Positions 11,493 through 23,095 of a DNA stretch of 64,000 nucleotides are shown one piece after another. Every line of letters begins with the position of its first letter. The first letter of the stretch is position 1. Source of the DNA: Panopea generosa (taxonomy: Eukaryota > Mollusca > Bivalvia > Adapedonta > Hiatellidae); NCBI GenBank assembly GCA_029582155.1, contig CM055901.1:3205482-3269481 (forward strand), given 5' to 3'. The position numbers and the translations under genes were made by a program. Under the pieces are notes generated by a model, which was not told where the DNA came from, searched no databases, and saw only the letters and a list, made by a program, of their open reading frames with translations.

Positions 11493-12689
11493 ATTAAAAA
11501 AAAATACTATAACCTGATCATTTAATTATCATATTTACTGTCGTTTATAAAACAATTTTCATGTTTTGTTTTTCTTTGTTTGCACATGGCATGTATCGAT
11601 GTGCTATTATTTGTGATACTGCTATTAAATCCAAAATAAACTATTCTGTATTCTGTACTAAAACATTAACTAACAAAAATCCCGGAAAAATGCAAACATG
11701 GTTATTCATGATTTCTTGATACAAAAACCACAAACAATGACGTTACTTCTAATTTCCATGTTTTTCACAAAGTTATTGGCGGGCCTCTTTTATCATCGCA
11801 TTGTGTTTATAACGGTGTAATAATATACACACCACAGTCGCAAGATTACATACCAGCTGATTAACATAAAAGGTGATAACGTTGCTTTTCAACTAGTATT
11901 TGGGTCGTTTAATTTGGACAATTATTTTATTCAATTCAATTCAATAGTTTATTGTCACAATGATATAATGCAGTGATAGCGTTGCTTTTGACTAATACTT
12001 TAGTCGTGTCAGTTCAATTCAATTCAAATCAATTCAATTCAATTCAGTTCAATTAAACATACCGACTGAAAGAACAAACAAACACACACGCATATAATTG
12101 AAAGAAATAAAGTTAATCAAAGTGATATTACGACAAACAACCAAAGAAACAGTTATTATGACTCCAATTTCGCACTTATAAAAATAGAAGATCTTTAAAT
12201 AACAATAACAAGTTATTTTGTATAAATGACAGCAGTAGATATGTTGCAACAAACGAGGAGCTTAAAACTAAGGTAGAATAGTAGATGTTATGAAAATACT
12301 ATTAAAATACAATGTTATTGAAAACATACTTTGAAATTTTATGTTGGCAATCCAACACATGTGTTAGTCTGGTTTACTGAGATAAATTTTTCAGTTGTTC
12401 ACTTGAATATTCGAAGACAATAGACGCATTACTGTTTTTTGCTTTACCTGACAAATGAAGATGTTTCAAATCTGCTTAGAAAATACTGTAATGAACAATA
12501 TTTCTTGCACTATGAATTTGTAAAAAATGTGTACTAATTCCTATACATGTATATCTAAACAAATTAAAATGCAGTGTAATTCATGCAAGTAACACATTCT
12601 CTCAAGTATACTTTTCAGTAGAAGAAAATAGAACGTTTTATAAGTTTGTTCAAATGCAACTAGTTTACATCGATTGTAACACACAAATC
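11493..12689. other. Gene-free stretch
   Basis: Apart from the TTCAA-rich duplication, this is AT-rich DNA with no recognised feature. Confidence 0.4.
11925..12058 (+). repeat. TTCAA-rich direct duplication
   Basis: Two adjacent stretches each contain GCGTTGCTTTT/ACGTTGCTTTT, a TAGTCGTGTC/GGGTCGTTTA motif, and a run of CAATTCAATTCAATT. This may be the simple-repeat tail of a non-LTR element, but no body was recognised. Confidence 0.5.
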
Positions 12690-14228
12690 TTGCTCAGTGG
12701 AGACCATTACCAGGCATACGCGGATAAAGTGTCAATCCTGGAACATACACTGATAAAGTGTCAGTCCTGAATCATACATGGATACAGTTTCAGTCCTAAA
12801 ACATACGCGGATAAAGTGTCAGACCGGACATATACGTGGATAAAGACAGTGTCAGTCCTGAATCATACACGGATAAAGTGTCAGTCATGAATCATATGCC
12901 GATTAAGTGTCAGTCCTGAATCATATGCAGATTACTTGTCAGTTCTGAAAAATACGCAGATAAAGTGTAAGTCCCGAATCATACGCTGATAATGTGTCAG
13001 TCCTGAATCATATGCAGATAAAGTGTCAGTCCTGAAATATACACAGATAAAGTGTCAGTCCCGAACCATTCGCTTATAAAGTGTCAGTCCTGAATCATAT
13101 GCAGAAAAAGTGTCAGTCCTGAAATATATGCAGATAAAGTGTCAGTCCAGAATTATATGCTGATAAAGTGTCAATCCTGGATCATACACGGATAAAGTGT
13201 CAGTCCTGAAATATACGCAGATAAAGTGGCTGTCCTGAATCATATGTGGATAAAGTGTCAGTCCTGAAATATATGCAGATAAAAGTGTCAGTCCTGAATC
13301 ATATGTGGATAAAGTGTCAGTCCTGAAATATACGCAGATAAAGTGTCAGTCCCCAGATAAAGTGTCAGTTTCGAATCATACACGGATAAAGTGTCAGTCC
13401 TGGAACATACACGGATAAAGTGTCAGTCCTGAATCATACACGGATAAAGTGGCAGTCCTGAATCATGTGCGGATAAAGTGTCAGTCCTGAAATTTATGCG
13501 GATAAAGTGTCAGTCCAGAAATATACGCAGATAAAGTGTCAGTCCCGAATAATACACGGATAAAATGTTAGTCCTGGAACATTCATGGATAAAGTGTCAG
13601 TCCTGAATCATACACAGATAAAATGTCAGTCCTGAACCATACTAGGATAAAGTGTCAGTCCTGAATCATACACGGATAAAGTGTTAGTCCTGAATCATAC
13701 ACGGATAAAGTGTCAGTCCTGGAACATACACGGATAAAGTGTCAGTCCTGGAACATACACGGATAAAGTGTCAGTCCTGAATCATACACGGATAAAGTGT
13801 TAGTCCTGAAACATTCACGGATAAAGTGTCAGTCCTGAGTCAAACACCGATAAAATGTCAGTCCTGAACCATACTAGGATAAAGTGTCAGTCCTGAATCA
13901 TACACGAATAAAGTGTCAGTCCTGAATCATACGCAGATAAAGTGTCAGTCCCGAATAATACACGGATAAAGTGTTAGTCCTGGAACATTCACGGATAAAG
14001 TGTCAGTCCTGAATCATACACAAATAAAGTGTCAGTCCTGAACCATACTAGGATAAAGTGTCAGTCCTGAATCATACACGGATAAAGTGTCAGTACTGGA
14101 ACATACACGGATAAAGTGTCAGTCCTGAATCATGCACGGATAAAATGTCAGTCCTGAATCATACACGCATAAAGTGTTAGTCCTTGAACATACACGGATA
14201 AAGTGTCAGTCCTGAATCATACACGGAT
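12690..14228 (+). repeat. 29-bp minisatellite, main block
   Basis: About 53 copies of a 29-bp unit containing GATAAAGTGTCAGTCCTGAA. Variant copies with CATACTAGG recur at 13641, 13873 and 14045, that is at multiples of 29 (232 and about 174 bp), showing higher-order duplication. Confidence 0.93.
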
Positions 14229-14567
14229 AATGAATGAATGAATGAATAGGGTTTTACGGTGTTCCAACACATTATAGGTTATTTACTGTACATGTACAAA
14301 AACAACAAATTAACATACAGATCTAAAAAAACACCAACAAATGAATATGCAGAATGAACCTAGAACCTTGATACATGCAGAACTGCAGAGTTTCAGCAAC
14401 CTCTATCGTATTACTTTAATTGTCACTTCTTACATGTATGAGTCACAGTTGTCCTATTATTGCCATCACTCATATGGCTCCCTGAAACCACACAGGGGTT
14501 GATAATTTAACCACAATAATGATCATGACAACAAATGATAAAATGAACATGACACCAATTCGGAGGA
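14229..14567 (+). mobile_element. Conserved core, copy 3, inside the 29-bp array
   Basis: (AATG)n is followed by GGTGTTCCAACACATTATAG, ACAACAAATTAACATACAG, CATATGGCTCCCTGAAACCA and ATGACACCAATTCGGAGGA. The 29-bp array resumes at the next base. Relative to copy 1 it lacks the CCAGGTTCACTCTAC block. Confidence 0.75.
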
Positions 14568-14795
14568 CATACACGGATAAAGTGTCAGTCCTGAAACACA
14601 CACAGATAAAGTGTCAGTCCTGAAACATACTCTGATAATGTGTCAGCCTCGAATCATCTGCGGATAAAGTGTAAGTTCTGAATCATACGCAGATACATTG
14701 ACAGTCCTGAATCACACGCGGATAAAGTGGCAGTCCTGAATCATACGCGGATAAAGTGTCCTTCTCTAAACATACATGGATAAAGAGTCAGTGTA
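14568..14795 (+). repeat. 29-bp minisatellite, distal block
   Basis: About eight further, more diverged copies of the 29-bp unit beyond the inserted core. They fade into unique sequence near 14795. Confidence 0.85.
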
Positions 14796-15185
14796 AGTTT
14801 AAGATGCACTTGCTGCGGGTGGGGCGGACTGTAGAACCTTCAGTAACCATAGATATGTGTATTTATGTATGCATGAACGCTAAACAAACATTGGACGGAA
14901 ATTGGACTATTTTGGCGCTTTCTCTCCATTTCACTTTAGCCTCTCGATTAAACACAAGAAAGCGGCTCTCAAAAAGAAATCGTTTGCTAATAGTTAGTTA
15001 GTTTAACACTAAACATGTTTTATAGAGTATGATCAAGCGCAAAGTTAATACATTTAACCCACAGTTCTGGTGTCTGTCTAATACCAAAATAGCGACACAA
15101 CGCAACTGATACTATATTTTTTCTATAAAATAAATGTTTTTTTTTATCCTTTTAATATGTTTTTACACAATTCGTGAACATTAAA

Positions 15186-15191
15186 TTTATT
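15186..15191 (-). terminator. Candidate polyadenylation signal AATAAA for GT61 copy 1
   Basis: A canonical AATAAA on the - strand lies about 225 bases past the stop codon of GT61 copy 1. In DNA this AT-rich such hexamers are common, so this is only a positional candidate. Confidence 0.3.
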
Positions 15192-15415
15192 GATCCGTAA
15201 CGTTTAACTGTAGAAAAAAAAGACGGTGTTATAGCACTTTGTCACTTACTAGAATATCCATCAGATACCGCCCTCATGATGCTAATCCTATCTATTATAC
15301 TCCCATTGTATGCAAATAAGCTGTCAGTGTTCTGTATGATTCGGCAGACGACCAACTTCCGTGCGTGCAGCAGACGCGTTACTGCTAAGCAACGCCATAT
15401 CGGTACCAATCTGCA

Positions 15416-16642
15416 TCACGGACACAAGTGTGCTTTGATAAGTTTTAAATGAGATCGGACAATATCCTGAGGAATACGAGTATGGAAACCAGGAAACTCA
15501 TTATTCTGGTCACTATTTTGCCAACCAAAGTATTTCAAATTTCTCCATCTGGCAGCTGCTTTAAAATGTTTGAGAAATCCCCAGTATTTCGGGAAAAACT
15601 CTAAGACTACCGCGTGTTGGGGTAAAAACATAACGTGCGCCATACCTGCGCCGTGCATACCTATCAATACGTCTGTGTTGGTGAATAACTCTACTTGTTC
15701 TTTCATTCCCATAGATTCTAAAACTACTTCACGAATGTTGTGTTCCGCAAATATCGTCTTTACTCCATGCAATATCTCGTTTTCGTTCTGGAACTTTCTA
15801 TGTATCTGTCCACCAAACAGCTCCTTCCTCTCAGGATGAGACATGTAGTCCCGGCGCCAAATTATTGTCACCGAAAGTTTAGAACAATCAAGTACTTTTG
15901 TTTTTTCTACACCAAATGTAGAAATGAAAAAATGATGAAACTCATTGACGTAAGGAAGTTTATGTAACATATGGAAGTTCATTGGGCTCTCATAGCCAAT
16001 CATATTCCATATTAAATCTTTAAAGACAGCATTTGTTTCTACATCGGAATATCTAACCACTTTGCCAAATAACGCATCCCATGTTTCGTCCATATGTCCG
16101 ACAGGTCTGTCGTCCATAAACAATATATCCACCTTTCTTGCATCAAAGTTTAGTAATTTAGACAATAAGAACACATTGTACCATTCACACATGGTGTGGT
16201 ATAAATTATGAGCTTCTATTCGCATCACAGCAACTGTCACACTGCTTACGAGATTACCGTCACCAGGAATCAGTCCAGTTTGCGGATCTGGCGTCATGTT
16301 GTCCAACCAGCCCTGTAGCGGTGTTCCTTCCCTGCCAAAGAGGAACGTGAACGTCGGTATCGTGTCTTTACAAGGAATAGAGAAAGTCCGCTTTACTTTG
16401 TCAAGTCGTGCATACTGCAACCAGACGAATTCATGACCATATCCGGTAAAGTGTCCCTCACACCCGGTTGCTATAGTCTCCAAAAGTGCCCCAGTATTAT
16501 ACTCTGTCTGGTCGATACGTGACGGCCCGAAAAGATTACCTCCTCGTAGGAAGTAGTACATTAATACTACCACTATAAACACTGCCAAAGCAACTACACG
16601 GTTGCGTTTTAAATGGCGATAGTTGTAAAGTATGGACGCCAT
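15416..16642 (-). CDS. Glycosyltransferase family 61 (DUF563) protein, copy 1
   Basis: This encodes a 408-aa predicted type II Golgi/ER membrane glycosyltransferase. Residues 1-15 are basic and cytosolic-looking, about 16-32 are a membrane anchor (VVALAVFIVVVLMYYFL), and the rest is lumenal. The catalytic region carries the GT61 hallmark IGMHGAGMAHVMFLP (HGAG at 330-333). It also has MRIEAHNLYHTMCEWYN, LFMDDRPVGHMDETWDALFG and WRRDYMSHPER, all shared with the paralogue at 33858-35378. GT61 includes EOGT, POMGNT2 and plant xylosyl/arabinosyl transferases. Donor and acceptor sugars here cannot be assigned. The CDS is a single exon ending ...AHLCP. The reverse-strand sequence upstream of the ATG contains a probable 5'UTR acceptor at 16693-16694. 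By my count 49 of the last 79 residues match copy 2, and this copy has a shorter stem. Confidence 0.93.
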   Translation of the reverse strand: MASILYNYRHLKRNRVVALAVFIVVVLMYYFLRGGNLFGPSRIDQTEYNTGALLETIATGCEGHFTGYGHEFVWLQYARLDKVKRTFSIPCKDTIPTFTFLFGREGTPLQGWLDNMTPDPQTGLIPGDGNLVSSVTVAVMRIEAHNLYHTMCEWYNVFLLSKLLNFDARKVDILFMDDRPVGHMDETWDALFGKVVRYSDVETNAVFKDLIWNMIGYESPMNFHMLHKLPYVNEFHHFFISTFGVEKTKVLDCSKLSVTIIWRRDYMSHPERKELFGGQIHRKFQNENEILHGVKTIFAEHNIREVVLESMGMKEQVELFTNTDVLIGMHGAGMAHVMFLPQHAVVLEFFPKYWGFLKHFKAAARWRNLKYFGWQNSDQNNEFPGFHTRIPQDIVRSHLKLIKAHLCP

Positions 16643-16691
16643 CGTTAACTGGCTTTTGGTCGGATATTCTTGTTAATCTTTAAAAGTCATA

Positions 16692-16706
16692 CCTGGAAAA
16701 AATACA
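16692..16706 (-). promoter_or_regulatory. Probable 5'UTR splice acceptor of GT61 copy 1
   Basis: Read on the - strand, TTTGTATTTTTTCCAG ends at 16693 and the exon would begin at 16692, about 50 bases before the ATG at 16642. Part of the pyrimidine tract is the target-site duplication of a SINE that ends only about 16 bases from the AG. Confidence 0.55.
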
Positions 16707-16709
16707 AAT

Positions 16710-16995
16710 GAATTAAATATTTAGCGTCATTTTTATGCAATCGAGGACTAACAGACGATCAGTTAACTTAACCTCTATATCCTGGGATCGTGAAAGGTTG
16801 ACCAGTACTCGGGCACACCCCATCTCCGCAGTAAACTACTGATACTTTTCCCACTTGAATCAGCGGTGATAGACGAATGATAATGAAACATAATGCCGTA
16901 TATTAATCATCATGGAGATTGTTGCCGGGCGGGGATTCGAAACCACAATATGGATTGATAGACGCGTAACCGACTGAGCTAATCGAGCCCGGCGT
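16710..16995 (-). mobile_element. tRNA-derived SINE family A, full length with TSD
   Basis: The full-length copy on - has a tRNA-like head (GCTCAGTCGGTTACGCGTC, box B GGTTTCGAATCCCCGC), then a body ending ATGACGCTAAATATTTAATT. Target duplications AAAATACAAAT flank it (16699-16709 and 16996-17006). It sits in the inferred 5'UTR intron of GT61 copy 1. Confidence 0.85.
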
Positions 16996-17176
16996 AAAAT
17001 ACAAATTACAGACATTTAACTTAATTTTTACAAACATATTTAGTACTTCACAAACTTTGTTTTGATACAAGTAGTATGGTTTTCTTAATCTATATAAATA
17101 TGGAGGTAATTATTTGTGAATAACCAAGATATAAATGTACAGACCAGACTACGTCGAGTGCGCCTAGCTATATATA

Positions 17177-17177
17177 T

Positions 17178-17233
<56 letters not shown>
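17177..17233 (+). repeat. (GA)n microsatellite
   Basis: About 55 bases of GA with one interruption. It creates a spurious SLSLSL reverse frame. Confidence 0.95.
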
Positions 17234-17235
<2 letters not shown>

Positions 17236-17789
17236 ACAGCACGTTGTGACATGGTGACATAGAAATGATAATTCATATGTGCTGAATGGAACAGCTAACC
17301 CGTCAGTTTTCATTTCCAATACCTTCGTCAATATAAAACCCAATACGCTATTTTGAAACAACTTCTGTTATATAAATTATAGATTAGTTTTTATTTCCAA
17401 TATCCAATATGCACGCAGGTCCATCTGGTACATGATGTATGCACAAATACATGAAAGACATTGGTTTATTATGATAATTAACAATTACAGTGATATTTTA
17501 ATGGTATAAATCGTATCGAATAAATTTAAATTTAAGCAAGGGTGAAAGTGGAGAAGGTGGTATGCATAACAGTAATAATATTCAAAAGTCATGTCAACGC
17601 AACCATAATGCAGAACGCAACTATAATGCAACATGATTTTACCTACGATAAATATTGTAATTGAAAATACATGTGGATCTTACATATATGGCTATATTTT
17701 TTATTTAAAAGGCTTTCAGTATAAAAGTACTAAGTTTTTTTTATAAAACCATAAATAGATTCAATATTAATGTATTATCTGTATTGCAC

Positions 17790-18000
17790 GAGTCTAACTA
17801 TAAAGACTTAAACTTTAATAGTTTATTTGAGTGTCACATATAAAAGTTACATCAAAATAAATGTGAGTATATGTACATTAAAACTTCTATATTAGGCCGT
17901 TTATTTCGACCTACGAGACACTAAAACATTATCACTTCATGTTACTATAAAAAATAAACATACACAATATATTATTTTACTATTATCACTATATCATATA
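17790..18000 (-). mobile_element. LINE 3'UTR-like repeat
   Basis: This stretch shares short blocks with 25975-26200: TGTCACATATAAAAG versus TGTCATATACAAAAG, then GGCCGT and CGACCTAYGAGACACT. The second copy lies just past the 3' end of the minus-strand LINE relic at 26636-27145. I interpret both as copies of the same LINE 3' region; the clade is unknown. Confidence 0.45.
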
Positions 18001-19454
18001 TACATTCAACAACTAAAATATAAGAATATGACAGAAACGATTTTTTTCAAACATTAGCTATATAAGTTAAAAATAGCTCAGCCAATGTTAATCGCAATAA
18101 ACGTTGCAGTCATTTTAAAAATAGCAATGCAACTTTTATCATAAAATCTCATTAAAATAATTATTATTACTTCTCTGATAATATGTATATACATTGCAAT
18201 TGGGTAAAAAAAAAACTTATCTGGCAAAAATACCCGACCCTATACTTTTTTTTACGATTTTCCGAATTTCTGTTTGTTCCGCGCTACCAGAGAATTCTAT
18301 TTGAGAAGCCCAGTAAAACATAAAAAATCATATTTCCCAACAGTCAGCATATCTTGTACTTTAACTCACACTTACAATATACAATCATCAACACACCAAT
18401 TAATCAATGTCCAGCTGTGAGATAACTCCATGGCGATGGAGTAAAATTTATGGGGCAATATCCTAAAGATAACTACGCCCTTATCAGAAGAAAGCCAATC
18501 AGATTTAAGATGGTATCAGAAATACCCGTGATCAAAAATTGTTTATTTATTTTAACTTCAATGGTCTGCTCAAGTTTGTCTCTCAAAACCATAAACAAAT
18601 CTCAATATTAATTTCACAAATGTCAAAACTATTCTCTGCGGTTTCAAATGTTCGGCATTTTTTTTTCATTTTGCTTTCATAGTTTACACGAGATTTCAAT
18701 CTTTTTAAATGGAAAAGAAGAATATTATATTGGTTTGAACCCTTAACAATCCTGCAGGTCTGTTTATTTTCATATTTTAAACTGACAAAACAATTTTTTG
18801 CAGGTCAAAATCTGCGATGTGTTAATGTCATGTGTTTTCGCGATTTTAAAATGTACGTTTTCTCAAAGTTAATGGATTGAAATGTATACCTTGTGTACAT
18901 ACATTGAAGTTGTGCACATACATTGTTTAAAAACACTAAGTTCTCAGAGTACTACTAATTGGCTTTACAGTTTTTTTAAACCAAGGACTTAAATAGAGAT
19001 TATTGAAAACCAATTTTAAAAAATGATGAACAAAAAAGATATATAATAATGAACAAATGAATGTTTCTTCTTGAATAGTTTTCCACTTGTCTGTTAATTT
19101 CTTGTTCAAATATAAGCCTACCATTGATTTTCCTTCTTATTTCTATAGTGAAAGAAACATCTTTATTAAACACTAGCCATTCACAGAAAGACCCAAATAA
19201 AAGAATTGAAACTTACCGTGTAAATGTTATTATTTATTAATATAATTATATAGTGCCAATCTATCATTAGAAAATTAAAAGTCATGTTCCATCCAAAAGA
19301 GTTTTTATTTTGTTCAGTGGATACACTGTTGTTCCATTAAGAATAAAATAGCTTAAAAATAATGACACAATATTGATAATGCTCACTTTGCAAATAATGT
19401 AGATGCTTAAAATATATTGAATCTATGTAGTATGTTTCCTTCTTTTGAACATGC
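18001..19454. other. Gene-free AT-rich stretch
   Basis: Very AT-rich. It lies between a LINE 3'UTR-like fragment and the 19455-20500 LINE relic and may be partly LINE 3' region. No coding frame is supported. Confidence 0.35.
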
Positions 19455-20500
19455 TAAGTTAGGTGTTTGCAAGGCAAAATTGTATTGCATCACTGTTCAT
19501 TAATATATTAAGTTTATCACAGGTAGACTGAACATTGAAATTTTGATTTTCATATAAAGCTTTGCAAAATAATTCGAAACGTAAATCTGAGTAAAACGTA
19601 CAATCTATCAAAAAATGTATTTCATCTTCAGTTGTTTGAGTTTCACAGTATTTGCAAATACGGTCATTAACAGGAGTTTTAGGTCTAGTGTATCGCCCAG
19701 TTTCAATTGGTAATGGGAGATTGCAACTTTTAAATTTTGATAATATACGACGTTGGTCTCAGCTCATATTTAGTTAAACATAAGTTACTGTTTTAAAATT
19801 AGTCCGATACAACCGAAATGTTCTGAGTTTATTTCCATTATTTCCATTACAATTTCTCATCAGAGTATATAACCAGTTAGTTTTATCTATATCTTGCAAT
19901 TTTAATTTTGCTCGCTTTAAACATACAGTTTTACAGGGTTTATCAACAAAAATACAGTAATTTAAGTCAAGCGCGTTAAACAGTTTTGTTACACATTTCC
20001 CCCATGATTTATTTATATTACGGGAGTGATTATGAACATAATGCATTATTCTACTAGATGGCATGTTTCTCAGTCGGCACCATTATCTAACAACTTCCAG
20101 TTTTTGTTTAATTTCAGCTGAAAACCAGCACATGTCCCCCTTGGTAGCAACATTAGCAGCATGTTTACTTACTCCGAGAAATAGCCTACAGGCTTTATTA
20201 AGTACGGCTTCAATTTCACTATATATAGTATAGTCCCATATTCCAGCACAATACATCAAAACTGGTTCTACAACATATTCAAATATTTTTATATACGTCA
20301 AAAGACATGCCCCCAGAATTTAAAAAAACTTCATATATACTAAACCAAGAGCTCTACTGGCAGCTATAGCCATTTCTTTAACACATTTTTACATGTCCAA
20401 ATTATCATTAAACCAAAACCCTAAGTATTTATATTCAGAGCTATAATCTGTTATCTTATTTCCATATTTAAAATGAAATTTGATATGGTTGTTGACTTTC
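19455..20500 (-). mobile_element. LINE ORF2 C-terminal relic
   Basis: Read on -, broken frames show the region downstream of a non-LTR reverse transcriptase. 20301-20083 carries EPVLMYCAGIWDY, a CRLFLGVSK-like stretch and GDMCWFS. 20064-19774 continues with MPSSRI and GNKLRTFRLY. From 19760 down, frames give LPLPIETGRYTRPKTPVNDR and a C..C...H...C cluster (CKYCE, DEIHFLIDC). Several stops and frameshifts show it is dead. The same C-terminal signature recurs at 26636-27145. Confidence 0.75.
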
Positions 20501-21067
20501 TCCTAAAATGAAGTATAAATAAAATGACGTAGTTTCTATACATTAAGTAGTTGTATTGAAAGTGGTATGCGACATAAACAGACTTTATAAATTTAAAACG
20601 CTATCGTGTAACTTCGTCATTTCTATTTATAGTTAGGTTCGTCCAATACAGGTTACACATTACTTACTGCATAATTTATGTTTAGAAACATTTGCTGTCA
20701 TCACTAGTACGGTATGTTCCATCTAAATATAGAATGACCTAGTTTCAAAACAACGTATTCGGTTTATACATAGCCTAAATATTCTTTCTTTCTCAGTTCC
20801 AAATGTAATGATAATTGCTTTGATTCTTTTTAAGGTGTCAGGTAGCGGATTATCTGTTCCGTTCAGTATAGTTATCGGATAATTATAAGAGGTAAATCAT
20901 TAAAAAAGAATATATTATCAGAACTAAGCATTGGTTACACCCGGATAATTATATTCCTGTGATTTCTCAATATTAAAAATCATGCAAACGTCCAATACTC
21001 GGAATAATTACAATAGTGATTTCACATAAAAAGACATTTTAGGTTTTAGTTTTTTTTAAAAAATGCT

Positions 21068-21385
21068 TTTCGCATCATATTTTGGTAGTGCAGAGGTTGA
21101 CAAAACAATAAAATGTCAGTTTCACTTATTTCGTTGGGCCTGTCCAGGAATGGCAATCACGTACACATTATATTTACAATAGAATAAAAAAACAAAAATA
21201 AATGGTGAGCTCACACCATGTTCAATCAGGGCTGCGTTCAGTTCGGCCAAACGTTTGATAACGTTAGCTAACATATTTTCCTGCACACTGGCTCAACCTC
21301 ATATTAGCACGCAGTACGCGTTAATTTTAGGGAACCAGGCATTAAACGTGTTTACTGTTTAACGGTGCTAAACGCAGCCCTGGCC
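21068..21385 (+). repeat. R1 fragment plus GGGCTGCGTT inverted-repeat element
   Basis: 21068-21215 is the distal third of R1 (CATATTTTGGTAGTGCAGAG ... ACAATAGAATAAA). The following 21228-21385 stretch starts CAGGGCTGCGTTCAG and ends CTAAACGCAGCCCTG, a terminal inverted repeat of about 15 bp around 130 bp of AT-rich DNA. Confidence 0.65.
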
Positions 21386-22904
21386 TATTTTCAAAAGAAA
21401 TAGTTCAATTAAAATTATCGTCAAAACGATATTTTCATACAAATAATAGATCTACATAAATTATGTAAAAGTAAATGACGACTATGTCACAGTCAACGAT
21501 AAAAATAGAAGGTGCGGTCGGCTGAGCAAACATGTATCGATTTAGTTTTGTCGGAATAGATGTCAGCCATTGTGCTGTATGTTTCATACACGCATTAACT
21601 TTGTCATAACTTGTACAAGCTTCTTTTATATAATACGGAAAAAAAATCATTACATTATAAAGCATGCGTATTCAACAAACCTGTGACTAGAAGGCGTGCG
21701 ACAATTATGTGAAAGTAGTCAGAAATCAAATAATACAAAAAAATCTTCATTTACAAATCACATAATTTAAATTTATGTATGCATAATTGTTTCAATAATA
21801 TATCAATAACGAGATATGTTTAAGTACGAATAAAGCGAGACTGGAAGCTAATTTCAAAAATTGATGAATTATGTAAAATAATTGCTTTTACACACAAATT
21901 CGTTATAAGAAAAAAACATACCTTTCTGTCTGCTATCCTACCCGATATGCTCATGCTTGTCATGTACCATACTCCGACCGTATCGGTTATGTTTATACCG
22001 CTTTTCATATCACAACTATATGTCCATTCAAAATCGCCTTTCATGCGGCTTAGTCTCTACTTTACACATTGACATAATAATCCACTAAGGAGGATCCAGA
22101 AGTTCAATTCAGGGGTTGGGGTACATTCAGATAACTAGATAACTGACTTTAAAGGGTATCGTTTGTATAGTATTACTGAAATCTCAGAGGTGTTGAATGA
22201 ATTGAATTGAACCCCAAAAATGTCTACTTAGATCTGCCATTCGTCCGCTGTGTATAGTCAATTGTGTGACTCGGCTGTGTATAAGTTTTACATTTCTTGA
22301 ACCACTGGGGCCTGTCCCGACATATATCTATATAAAAACACGTTTTTATCGAGACAAGCTCCCTGTGGTTGAACTCGGTAAGTGCATCACAAGAATGTCA
22401 TCTACAATAACATGGACATTAAATACGCTTATCTGAAAGATGTCATTCTGTTTATAGCTAGAGTCGTCCAATGTGTAGGTATAAAATACACTAAAGCAAG
22501 GAACAATAGAAGTAGTATCTAATTCATTGACTTAAGCGAATTTATATGTCTTCTTAATTTCACGAACTATATACTATTTAGAAATATATATCTTTATTAT
22601 TTATGTGGAGTTTATTAATATTTATTTCAATGTCATGTGAAATATGTTACAATTTATGAGGGTATTTGTATTTAAATAGTCCACGCCTTCTAACCACCTC
22701 GCACTATGATTATTAATCAAAATCGGTTAGCGATGTGCATGAGCACACAGATCAAACGAAGATGGTGACGTCACCTTGGGAAACACATTGCTTCCACCGG
22801 TGTAGTAGTCTAGCTAGGAGCCTTTATATCAAATCGGGAAACACTCGCAGGTAAGTTGAAAGGCGTTGAATGTGCTAATTGCAATTACGAAGAAATACAA
22901 CTTT
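21386..22904. other. Gene-free stretch
   Basis: No recognised gene. Near 22100-22215 the motifs TTCAATTCAGGGGTT and AATTGAACCCC are inverted and may mark a degenerate foldback element. Confidence 0.35.
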
Positions 22905-23095
22905 CAGCCTAAAACATGGTGTCAGCTGTTTGATGCCTTTGTTTAGTCAATATTAATTATGGGGCAGAGGTATGGGGTTATACAAAGTCAAAAGAAATTG
23001 AACTAGTATATTTTTAAGGTTCTGAAAATATTTGTTAAAAGTTAAATCAACAACTAGTAATGCAGGCGTGTATGGGGCGTGTATTGGATATCAGT
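22905..23095 (+). mobile_element. LINE ORF2 C-terminal fragment
   Basis: A + frame reads CQLFDAFV, then INYGAEVWGYTKSKEIE, then NAGVYG. This is the typical LFD.LV..ILNYGAEVWG...IE stretch after the reverse transcriptase of non-LTR elements. In-frame stops are present. Confidence 0.6.

Noticed and set aside
12690-14795. Regularly spaced short repeats resembling a CRISPR array
   Set aside because: Units are contiguous with no unique spacers, in a genome with introns and SINEs. This is a minisatellite.
17085-17361. SLSLSLSL-containing frames
   Set aside because: They are translations of a GA microsatellite. The same applies at 30303-30554.
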